DNA from: Episyrphus balteatus
Lineage: Eukaryota; Arthropoda; Insecta; Diptera; Syrphidae
Direction: 5' to 3'
Assembly (NCBI RefSeq): GCF_945859705.1
Contig: NC_079134.1
Span: forward strand, 69,188,625 to 69,252,624
Length of the DNA: 64,000 nt
Position numbers and translations under genes: made by a program. The notes below the pieces were generated by a model. The model worked only from the letters and a program-made list of their open reading frames with translations. It made no database searches and was not told the DNA's origin. Below are positions 54,761 through 64,000 of this stretch, one piece after another (the first letter of the stretch is position 1; every line of letters begins with the position of its first letter).

Positions 54761-55095
54761 TACATTACATATTAATCTAATCCGAAGATAAATCTACGGA
54801 CTAGACACACACTACAGCTTCGGAAACTTAGTCCATTTTGCTGATACAGCACAAGACATTAATACAACAGAGAGAAAGACAAAGAAAGAAAGAACAACAG
54901 AAACACATATAACACATAACTACGTGGCACAGAGGGGGAGACATCGTTGACAATTGTCTCATGTTATCGCACAGGTGGCTTCAGGGGAACATGGTTTCAC
55001 ATGTAAATATTTAAATATTAAATTTAAAATATTAAAATTCACAGTCTATTCAGGTTGTGATTTTTATAAGTGTCTGTATTCATGGACCAACATTT

Positions 55096-55161
55096 TGCGT
55101 CTTAGTAAGGGTATGACAGCATCTAACTGATGAGCCCACTGTCATACCTGGGCGAAACGCA
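55096..55161 (+). ncRNA. Type III hammerhead ribozyme, copy B monomer 1
   Basis: Complete motif as at 3026-3091. Confidence 0.85.
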
Positions 55162-55412
55162 TATGGAGTTGAGGTCACTTTAACTTTTTAATAATAAAAA
55201 GTTATTAACTTTTTAATTGAATTATATTCAATCACTCCGCTTAAAAATAAAAATAATTTTCATTATTTTTTTCACTTTGTTTACTTATTAGCCTGACCAC
55301 GGGCAATTGTTTTTAGGTGCAAGAATGTAACCATGTTCCCCTAAAATATTAAAATTCACAGTCTATTCAGGTTGTGATTTTTATAAGTGTCTGCATTCAT
55401 GGACCAAAATTT

Positions 55413-55478
55413 TGCGTCTTAGTAAGGGTATGACAGCATCTAACTGATGAGCCCACTGTCATACCTGGGCGAAACGCA
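55413..55478 (+). ncRNA. Type III hammerhead ribozyme, copy B monomer 2
   Basis: Complete motif; flanking monomer has a few private substitutions (ctgcattcat, ggagtagagg). Confidence 0.85.
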
Positions 55479-55731
55479 TATGGAGTAGAGGTCACTTTAA
55501 ATTTTTAATAATAAAAAGTTATTAACTTTTTAATTGAATTATATTCAATTACTCCGCTTAAAAATAAAAATAATTTTCATTATTTTTTTTTCACTTTGTT
55601 TACTTATTAGCCTGACCACGGGCAATTGTTTTTAGGTGCAAGAATGTAACCATGTTCCCCTAAAATATTAAAATTCACAGTCTATTCAGGTTGTGATTTT
55701 TATAAGTGTCTGTATTCATGGACCAACATTT

Positions 55732-55797
55732 TGCGTCTTAGTAAGGGTATGACAGCATCTAACTGATGAGCCCACTGTCATACCTGGGCGAAACGCA
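55732..55797 (+). ncRNA. Type III hammerhead ribozyme, copy B monomer 3
   Basis: Complete motif. Confidence 0.85.
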
Positions 55798-56048
55798 TAT
55801 GGAGTTGAGGTCACTTTAACTTTTTAATAATAAAAAGTTATTAACTTTTTAATTGAATTATATTCAATCACTCCGCTTAAAAATAAAAATAATTTTCATT
55901 ATTTTTTTCACTTTGTTTACTTATTAGCCTGACCACGGGCAATTGTTTTTAGGTGCAAGAATGTAACCATGTTCCCCTAAAATATTAAAATTCACAGTCT
56001 ATTCAGGTTGTGATTTTTATAAGTGTCTGTATTCATGGACCAAAATTT

Positions 56049-56114
56049 TGCGTCTTAGTAAGGGTATGACAGCATCTAACTGATGAACCCACTGTCATAC
56101 CTGGGCGAAACGCA
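56049..56114 (+). ncRNA. Hammerhead ribozyme, copy B monomer 4 (G10.1A variant)
   Basis: CUGAUGA followed by A, as at 3343; first stem II pair lost. Confidence 0.75.
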
Positions 56115-56365
56115 TATGGAGTTGAGGTCACTTTAACTTTTTAATAATAAAAAGTTATTAACTTTTTAATTGAATTATATTCAATCACTCCGCTTAAAAA
56201 TAAAAATAATTTTCATTATTTTTTTCACTTTGTTTACTTATTAGCCTGACCACGGGCAATTGTTTTTAGGTGCAAGAATGTAACCATGTTCCCCTAAAAT
56301 ATTAAAATTCACAGTCTATTCAGGATGTGATTTTTATAAGTGTCTGTATTCATGGACCAAAATTT

Positions 56366-56728
56366 TGCGTCTTAGTAAGGGTATGACCAGAGATACCCAA
56401 AAGAGATGAGAAACTTCTGACGTCATACGGGTTTGCCTACAAGCTGCTTTAGACATTTTTGGATAAGTATGCATGAAAAAATATACATTTTCGGCTAAGT
56501 ATACGTGAAAAATCGTAGATTTTTGCTTAGGTGTGCGTAAAAACACCGTGGCTACACTATGTGTGTTTTTCACATTTATTCACGAATACAAAAGAGATTA
56601 CAACAACACGAAATAAACAAATGGGTTTTGGGGGGTAAAACGTACGAAAGTTTCCCATCTCCTTTGGGTATCTCTGGGTATGACAGCATCTAACTGATGA
56701 GCCCACTGTCATACCTGGGCGAAACGCA
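56366..56728 (+). ncRNA. Hammerhead split by hAT MITE in loop I (copy B)
   Basis: Halves at 56366-56387 and 56677-56728. Confidence 0.6.
56388..56676. mobile_element. hAT-like MITE, 289 bp, copy B
   Basis: Same element and GGTATGAC duplication as 3682-3970. Confidence 0.85.
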
Positions 56729-56979
56729 TATGGAGTTGAGGTCACTTTAACTTTTTAATAATAAAAAGTTATTAACTTTTTAATTGAATTATATTCAATC
56801 ACTCCGCTTAAAAATAAAAATAATTTTCATTATTTTTTTCACTTTGTTTACTTATTAGCCTGACCACGGGCAATTGTTTTTAGGTGCAAGAATGTAACCA
56901 TGTTCCCCTAAAATATTAAAATTCACAGTCTATTCAGGTTGTGATTTTTATAAGTGTCTGTATTCATGGACCAACATTT

Positions 56980-57045
56980 TGCGTCTTAGTAAGGGTATGA
57001 CAGCATCTAACTGATGAGCCCACTGTCATACCTGGGCGAAACGCA
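56980..57045 (+). ncRNA. Type III hammerhead ribozyme, copy B monomer 6
   Basis: Complete motif. Confidence 0.85.
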
Positions 57046-57298
57046 TATGGAGTTGAGGTCACTTTAACTTTTTAATAATAAAAAGTTATTAACTTTTTAA
57101 TTGAATTATATTCAATCACTCCGCTTAAAAATAAAAATAATTTTCATTATTTTTTTTTCACTTTGTTTACTTATTAGCCTGACCACGGGCAATTGTTTTT
57201 AGGTGCAAGAATGTAACCATGTTCCCCTAAAATATTAAAATTCACAGTCTATTCAGGTTGTGATTTTTATAAGTGTCTGTATTCATGGACCAAAATTT

Positions 57299-57364
57299 TG
57301 CGTCTTAGTAAGGGTATGACAGCATCTAACTGATGAGCCCACTGTCATACCTGGGCGAAACGCA
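57299..57364 (+). ncRNA. Type III hammerhead ribozyme, copy B monomer 7
   Basis: Complete motif. Confidence 0.85.
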
Positions 57365-57615
57365 TATGGAGTTGAGGTCACTTTAACTTTTTAATAATAA
57401 AAAGTTATTAACTTTTTAATTGAATTATATTCAATCACTCCGCTTAAAAATAAAAATAATTTTCATTATTTTTTTCACTTTGTTTACTTATTAGCCTGAC
57501 CACGGGCAATTGTTTTTAGGTGCAAGAATGTAACCATGTTCCCCTAAAATATTAAAATTCACAGTCTATTCAGGTTGTGATTTTTATAAGTGTCTGTATT
57601 CATGGACCAAAATTT

Positions 57616-57626
57616 TGCGTCTTAGT
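57616..57626 (+). ncRNA. Left half of the LINE-split hammerhead (copy B)
   Basis: Same break point in loop I as 5238. Confidence 0.7.
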
Positions 57627-57628
57627 GT

Positions 57629-58180
57629 GGTAAGCCTACACGTAAACTGACTGAAGACGAATGGCATCTCCTTGAACTAAGAATCCTGGAGCAAGTCAAT
57701 GAGGCTATCGTCAAGAGCTGGACGGTTCCACTCTTCGGTAACCTTAAGACTGTCCATGGTTTCAAGGTGATGTGCTGTGAGAATGACGTGACTCTCGAAT
57801 GGCTTCGGGAGTTCTTGCAGAAAACATCAGCTCCATGGCAAGGCGCCGAACTACGTCTCATCGACGTAAAGGAGATAAAAGATCTCAACAGACCTCTCGG
57901 AAGGCTGTTGGTCAAAGGCCCGACCCTTCCCAGCGAACGGCTTGAGAGATACATCCTATCCCTGAATAGTGATCTCTTGAGCAGAGAATGGGAATGGGTC
58001 AAGTGTGAAAGAACGAATGATGGCACCGAAGTGGTGGTGAGATTGAGTCACAAATCTTTACCACTCCTGAGGAAGGCTGACTTTAAGGTACGCGTTGGGA
58101 TCACTAGGTGCAAACTTAGATTGATTCGCAACGAGAGAAAACAGGTTAGTAATGCGTTGAACTTAAACTTTATTATATAA
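57629..58180 (+). pseudogene. LINE ORF1 C-terminal fragment, copy B (184 codons, open)
   Basis: Open from the 5' truncation point (GKPTRKLTEDEW) to TAA 58178-58180, which abuts the ORF2 ATG. Probably the RNA-binding/Gag-like ORF1 of LOA-type LINEs (DUF4780-like, tentative). The N-terminus was lost on insertion, so there is no start codon of its own. Confidence 0.7.
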
Positions 58181-61100
58181 ATGGAATTGAAAATCTTACA
58201 AATCAATCTTCATCATAGTAAAGCCGCAACTGCTAACCTTGTCTACCTCATGGAGAGTAGACAATACGACGTAGCCCTGATACAGGAACCCTGGGTTGTA
58301 AGAGGGAATATCAAGGGTCTACAATCTAAAGAACTACTGCTGTACAAGTCAAATCTTGACAGTCAAAATAGTAACCCTAGAACATGCATAGTAGCTAAGA
58401 AACAGTTTAATCTTTTTCTTCTAACTACTTACAGCAACATTGACCAGACTACGGTAAAATTGGAGCGTGATGGGCTCCCAATGCTCATCCTCTTGGACGG
58501 TACAGAAGGACCACCAGCAGATATCACTGAAACGTTGGTATCTTTTGCAAGTAAGAATAAATTTGATATTATTTTAGGTTGTGATTCTAACTCACACCAT
58601 GTGCAATGGGGAAGCACTGATACTAATACCAGGGGCGAGTCCCTTTTTGAATTTATTATCGAAAAAAACTTGCTCGTAGCTAATAGAGGCAACACCCCTA
58701 CCTTTGTTACAAAAACACGGGAAGAAGTTCTTGATATTACCTTGACGAGTAATTCAGTTACTTGCCAATTAGAACAATGGAAGGTTTTAGATGAAATCTC
58801 TTTTTCCGACCATCGGCTTATAGAATTCTATGTCCCTGATGTTGCCCGGCACATTAAGCCTTTTAGGAATAATAGGCGTACCGATTGGCATGTCTTCAAC
58901 AGGGAAATAGTAAAAAACATTAGTCACTTAAACATTGACAATAACCTAAACACAAATGGTCTTGATAAACTGACAGAGGAATTCACAGGAATTCTACGCG
59001 ATGCATTGGACAAAAGCTGTTCTCTCATTACCGCGGCGAAGAAAAACAACAAACCACCCTGGTGGACTGTTGAGCTCACTAGCATAAGAAAAGAAACAAG
59101 AAAACTGTTCAACCGTGCTAAACGCACTAGAGCAGAAAGTGACTGGGAATCTTACAAAACCAGTCAGAGAAAGTTCAAGACAGAAACTCAATGAGCCAAA
59201 CGTAGCTCCTGGAGAAACTTCTGTAGCACTATCGAATGTACTAACCATTCGGCGAGACTAAGGAGAATACTCTCCAAGACGAATACCTCTATAGGGTCCC
59301 TAAAAGGGCCTGATAATCGATGGACAGAATCCTGTCAAGACAGTCTAAAACTCCTGGTGGAAGCCCATTTCCCAGGTTGTAACTCTGAATTGGAAAATGA
59401 TTCTACAAACTCTTTGCACTCAATATGTGAAATTCCTAGAGAAATTATTACGAAAGAAAAGTTGACCTGGGCCATCAACTCCTTCTCTCCTTATAAATCT
59501 CCAGGCCTAGATGGCGTCTTCCCCTTGATGCTGCAAAAAAGTAGTGAATTCATTATTCCATACCTGATCACAATATTCCAAAATAGCCTACAATTGGGAT
59601 ATGTCCCTAAAACATGGCGTGAAGTCAAAGTTGTCTTTATACCAAAAGCTGGTAAATCCATTTATACAGAACCCAAAGATTTCAGACCTATCAGTCTAAC
59701 TTCTTTTACACTCAAGACACTTGAAAGGTTAATCGATATACATATCCGCAGTTATTTGAGACCGGAGACTATATCACCCTTTCAGCATGCATACACAAAA
59801 GGTAGAAGTGTAGAGACAGCTTTACACTGTGCAGTCAGAACAATAGAAAAGTCACTTGTGGTTAAAGAATATACCCTCGCAGCATTTCTAGACATAGAAG
59901 GAGCATTCAATAATGTTCATAACAGTGCAATTGAAAAAGCACTCACTGATCTTAAAATAGAAGACACGGTCATAAAATGGATCGTGTGCATGTTGAAAAA
60001 CAGACAAATAAATAGTGAATTAGGTGGGTCACATATAAAAATGTACGCATCTAGAGGGTATTCTATCACCTCTTCTTTGGATTTTGGTGATGAATGAGAT
60101 TCTCATCAAACTGAATAACAGCGGTGTCAAGGTTATAGCCTACGCGGACGATCTAGCTCTTCTAGCGACAGGTAAATACCTAACCACTGTAAGCGAACAA
60201 TTAGAAAGCGCATTATCCAAGGTCAGTAACTGGACCAGGAGATGCGGTCTTAAAGTAAACCCCCTTAAAACAGAACTGGTACTTTTCACAAACAGAAGGA
60301 AAATTCCTCCTTTTGAAGTGCCAAAAATTGATGGCACCCCACTTAAAATTTCGGATAAAGCGAAATATCTCGGAGTGATCTTGGATAAGAAACTTAACTA
60401 GGGTCCAAACATTCAAGAAAGATATAAGAAAGCCACGTTTGCACTTTACTCATGCAATAGAATTCTTGGCAGAAACTGGGGACCAAATCCCAAAATAATC
60501 ATGTGGATGTATACCGCCATTGTCAGACCCATTCTGACTTATGGCAGTTTAGTCTGGTGGCAAGCTCTGGAGAAATCCACGAACTTGAAGACCCTAACCA
60601 AAGTACAAAGAGCAGCATGCATTAGCACTACGGGGGTGATGAGGTCCACTCCAACCGCAGGTCTGGAAGCAATCCTTAATCTCACTCCCTTAGATCTATT
60701 TGTACAAGAACTAGCAGCGAACAGCGCCCTACGACTCAGTCAAACTAACATTTGGAATACTAGTCAAAACGGCCATACTACGATCCTTTCTAACTACGTT
60801 GGCAACAACGTAAGTACAGATTACATGACCCCTTACTTAGACTTCAACGAGTCTTTTAATGTCAGTTTTCCTAACAGACAAGTTGGGAAAACAGTGTACC
60901 TTTCTCAAATGAGTCGACTATCGCCATCTTTACTGATGGTTCGAAAATGAACACTGGGGTTGGTGCAGGTTTTTACTCACAAAACCTTAACCTTGCCAGT
61001 TCCTTCAGGCTCCCCGATCACAGCAGTGTCTTCCAAGCCGAGATATTGGCAGTGAAAAATGCTGCTAAACAAATATCCATGATGGCGATATCACCTGCTG

Positions 61101-61768
61101 ACATCACCTTTTTCATTGATAGCCAAGCAGCAATAAAAGCGATTTCTGCCACCTTAATCAAGTCAAAGCTTGTTTCTTGCTGTCGCGAAGAGCTTAGGGT
61201 TCTTGCTATGCAGCATAATGTAAGACTCTGCTGGGTTCCCGGCCACAGTGATGTGTTCGGCAACGAAAAAGCGGATGAGCTTGCAAGGGAGGGCTCAGTT
61301 CTTGATCCCTCTCTCATAGACCATAACATCAGAATCCCACAATGTGAAATAAAGCGAAATATCGTCAACAAGATTTCTCAAAAAACCAATGATAGATGGA
61401 ACCTCCTAGAATCCTGCGGTCACACCAGGAAACTATGGCCGAACTTCGACAAGAAAAAATCAAATAAGATCTTACTACTTAGTAAGCCGTCCTTAAGATC
61501 CCTAATAGGCGTCCTAACGGGTCATAACCTACTAGGATACCACAAAAAGAAAATGGGGCTTAGTACGGATGATCTATGCAGAGGCTGCGGAAATGAGGAC
61601 GAACAGGAAAACACTGTTCACTTCCTCTGTCACTGCCCAGCACTCTGTCGCACTAGGAAAAAATTCTTAGGAAGTTACTTCTTTAACGAATTAGAAGAAC
61701 TATCGGAACTCTCAGGCAATAGCCTACCGAAATTTGTCAAATCCTCTAAATGGCTTGAACAACCATAG
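58181..61768 (+). pseudogene. LINE ORF2 (APE endonuclease, RT, RNase H), copy B, disrupted
   Basis: APE endonuclease from ILQINLHHSKAA to SDHRLIEF (about residues 4-215), RT blocks SPYKSPGLDG, DFRPISLTS, AFLDIEGAFNNV and AYADDLAL, RNase H with TDGSKM, AEILAV, IDSQAA and GHSDVFGNEKADELA, then a CCHC-type finger. Lesions: private TGA at 59192-59194 (CGA in copy A); shared RT frameshift near 60057, TAG at 60399-60401 and a frame change near 60910. No functional protein is expected. Confidence 0.9.
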
Positions 61769-61892
61769 CATTCATAGGTTAACACTTTTTCATGAAGTTA
61801 CAATACTTCAGGGTATCACAAGGGATCTACATTGATCTAAGTGTGACGGTAACAAAATCAACTGTCAGCCCATACAACCTAACCTAACCTAA

Positions 61893-61945
61893 GGGTATGA
61901 CAGCATCTAACTGATGAGCCCACTGTCATACCTGGGCGAAACGCA
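61893..61945 (+). ncRNA. Right half of the LINE-split hammerhead (copy B)
   Basis: gggtatgacag through GAAACGCA. Confidence 0.7.
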
Positions 61946-62196
61946 TATGGAGTTGAGGTCACTTTAACTTTTTAATAATAAAAAGTTATTAACTTTTTAA
62001 TTGAATTATATTCAATCACTCCGCTTAAAAATAAAAATAATTTTCATTATTTTTTTCACTTTGTTTACTTATTAGCCTGACCACGGGCAATTGTTTTTAG
62101 GTGCAAGAATGTAACCATGTTCCCCTAAAATATTAAAATTCACAGTCTATTCAGGTTGTGATTTTTATAAGTGTCTGTATTCATGGACCAAAATTT

Positions 62197-62249
62197 TGCG
62201 TCTTAGTAAGGGTATGACAGCATCTAACTGATGAGCAAACTGTCATACC
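62197..62249 (+). ncRNA. Truncated hammerhead at array edge (copy B)
   Basis: As 18976-19028, with additional change gagcaaactg in place of gagcccactg. Confidence 0.65.
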
Positions 62250-63679
62250 CAGGTATTGAGAAGATGAAAGTGAATAACTTGTTACTCAAGAACAATTTTT
62301 TCTGGAATATCTGAAAAATTCGATTTTTTTAGACTTTGGAGGTTTCACCCGGATGCCGTCAAACCCCATTTTTCCGAAGCAGAAAAAAAATCTTTAATTT
62401 TTTTGGGCTTTTGGCTTTTTCTTAAAAATTAGAGAATTAACTTTGTTTTGAACTTAGATAAAAAATCGAAAATGTCCATCACTATTTTATATTTAAATAA
62501 GTGGAGAAGATTAAAATCTTGTTTTCCTTTCTTCTCCACTTACTTGAATATGAACTCCGAATTGGTCAGTAAATCATTTTTAATATCACTATTTTAAACC
62601 AATTACCGATATGAAAAGATTCACTTTTTCATTTATTTCTTTATAACAATGAATAAAAAAAACCAAAAATGGTCACCATAATGGCACTTATCCAAATATT
62701 TCTTATTCTCATGAGTTTGCCTGACAGTTTAAAAAATTAAGCTTGTACTCACTTTTATAGGGCTTCTAGAAATAAAATTAGGGAGCCTAACTTCGCTTAG
62801 GCAAACTTATAAAATTAAATGCTTTTTACAATGTTTTGCTTGTACTTAAAGGACTTCTAAAAATATAAATAAAAATCCCCTAACTTCGCTAAGGCAAACA
62901 TATAAAACTAAAAGCTTTTCGCGCATGCGCCGGAAATTGAACTTCTTTTTTTCTCACACAGAGATGCAAAACATACAATTATGTAAGTCGTTATATTTGA
63001 AAGTGATATTAAACATAATTTTCAATCAAAAACAATGATTCAACAATTTTTTAATTCAAATATTAGAATGGAGTAACTATAACACATTTATTTTGTGGAA
63101 AATTTGTTTAAAAAGGCAAAACCGTTTAACTGCGGTTTATTTGAAATTCAACGTATTTTTTTTTAATGAATATCACGACTCATATACTATTGACATAATT
63201 TTGGTAATATAGAACTATAATAATAAATGCATTTAAGGCAATTGTATAAGTTGTAGGTACTTCTACCATACTAAAAAACATACCTAAGTCATTTTTGAGT
63301 CTAATAATTTTCGAATCGGATAAAAAAACTACATAGCATTCATAAAGACTTTGTAAGCAGTTCTAATACAATTTCTTTTGCAAAGCCATTTAAAAGAAGT
63401 CAGTAATTGGCTTTTATTTCTTGTGCTTCTACAATGGAATTTCATGTGGCCATATCCAAATTTAAACGAAATGTTTTCATTAATGCTTGTAGAAATTTTT
63501 AAATTCCACTCGCACTAGGTTTCTAGGAAGCGGTAAACGAAAGTAAAGCCTCGGAAGTTTGAATTTTCGATTCACAAACTAAATACAAGCCCTGTAGAGA
63601 TAATAGCTGCAAGAAATTAAAGATCCTAACCTTGTGGAAGTAAAATTGTTAGTTGGGGTCGGCATAAATATGAATATGG

Positions 63680-64000
63680 AGGAGTCGATATAGATTTGTT
63701 TATGAAGAAATTGGCGCAGATGGAATAACAGATATTAAAACAGAACGAATTGGAGGTGTATTAACGATAAGCATACCAAGTGAAGATACGATAATTAAAA
63801 TTGATGAAAACTCAACGCATATTGTGTGTGGGGGTAAGCAGTCGTTAAGACTGAAATTGAGAGATTCCCTAATGAAATGTGTGCAGCAGCAATCTGCACA
63901 TTCTCAAAAACCACCCGACCGAGTGCACCACATGCAAACCCAATTTACGTTGGGAAAAAAACCAACCCTTTTACCCGAAGGTACACTAATGCATCCGGAT
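63680..64000 (+). pseudogene. Coding remnant of element E, copy B (cut by window)
   Basis: Same open frame as 20452-20810 with few changes (for example tttatgaag in place of tttttgaag). Truncated at the window edge. Confidence 0.4.

Larger units (their letters stand above)
55010..57626 (+). repeat. Tandem array of hammerhead monomers, copy B
   Basis: Cleavage sites at 55101, 55418, 55737, 56054, 56371, 56985, 57304 and 57621 (317-319 bp apart apart from the hAT-bearing one). Four monomers precede the hAT-interrupted one (two in copy A) and two lie between it and the LINE-split one (three in copy A). Continues at 61893-62249 beyond the LINE. Confidence 0.9.
57627..61892 (+). mobile_element. 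LOA/R1-type LINE, copy B (5'-truncated, 4266 bp)
   Basis: Uninterrupted counterpart of 5239-17950, giving the true length of this truncated insertion and the empty sites for the MITE and the BEL. ORF2 is broken by four visible lesions, three of them shared with copy A. Confidence 0.9.
53628..63657. mobile_element. Element M2, copy B
   Basis: Same ends as copy A (CCCAACTAAC at 53628, inverse ending at 63657) with GT on both sides. 10.0 kb long because it lacks the BEL and the copy-A-specific insertions. Confidence 0.6.
52068..64000. repeat. Segmental duplication, copy B (runs off the window)
   Basis: Same series as 1-20778, without the BEL, the 221-bp MITE and the 718-bp insertion, so it provides the empty site for each. 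It is cut by the window edge inside the right part of element E. It could be a true duplication of a tandem R array carrying E, or two haplotypes or misjoined repeats in an assembly; the sequence alone cannot decide. Confidence 0.95.
53265..64000. mobile_element. Element E, copy in R5 (right end outside window)
   Basis: Left end CCCTTCAAGCAAG at 53265 next to the R5 promoter segment, as in R1. Contains M2 at 53628-63657. The window ends within its coding remnant. Confidence 0.7.

Overview
This window looks like repeat-rich, probably heterochromatic DNA of an insect, most likely a fly. I see no host gene that I trust. Nearly everything is transposable-element or satellite sequence, AT-rich and deeply nested. 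The insect call rests on the mix of families (BEL/Pao LTR element, LOA/R1-type LINE, Penelope-like element, hAT and other TIR elements) and is an inference.

Layout. A basal unit of roughly 3.6 kb (called R here; a TATA-bearing segment P, then S, T and X, with a GIY-YIG relic in X) occurs about five times (from 1, 26552, 34671, 47468 and 52068) and has been a target for insertion. In R1 and R5 a TIR element (E) sits next to the predicted start site of P. Within E lies a second TIR element (M2, 1561-20435 and 53628-63657). Within M2 is a tandem array of about 317-bp monomers. A 5'-truncated LINE is inserted in that array, and in copy A an almost intact BEL/Pao retrotransposon (6769-15029) is inserted in LINE ORF2. 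Positions 1-20778 and 52068-64000 are therefore two copies (A and B) of one segment. Copy B preserves the empty site of the BEL insertion (TAAAC), of a 221-bp MITE (TTA) and of a 718-bp element (CAT), so these three came after the duplication or are allelic differences.

Between the copies lie a Penelope-like element with inverted terminal repeats (24319-26521), a hAT element with nested MITEs (28883-30847), a tandem series of E copies (37032-40390), foldback elements (41773-43036, 48247-49633) and many MITEs whose target-site duplications can be read directly.

The most notable result is that every ~317-bp monomer carries what reads as a complete type III hammerhead ribozyme: UGCGU / ACGCA stem III, a GUC cleavage site, UUAG / CUAA stem I, CUGAUGA core, GCCCA / UGGGC stem II, GAAA. 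Tandem transcripts would be cut into ~317-nt units, as in retrozyme-like satellites. The whole 10-nt loop II is perfectly complementary to a segment of loop I. A second, smaller hammerhead-like motif (type I) lies in both inverted ends of the Penelope-like element.

The main working gene is the 1790-residue BEL Gag-Pol (protease, reverse transcriptase, RNase H, integrase), with near-identical LTRs and a primer site matching tRNA-Tyr. The LINE is dead in both copies. The Penelope ORF keeps RT and GIY-YIG endonuclease motifs but lacks its N-terminal part.
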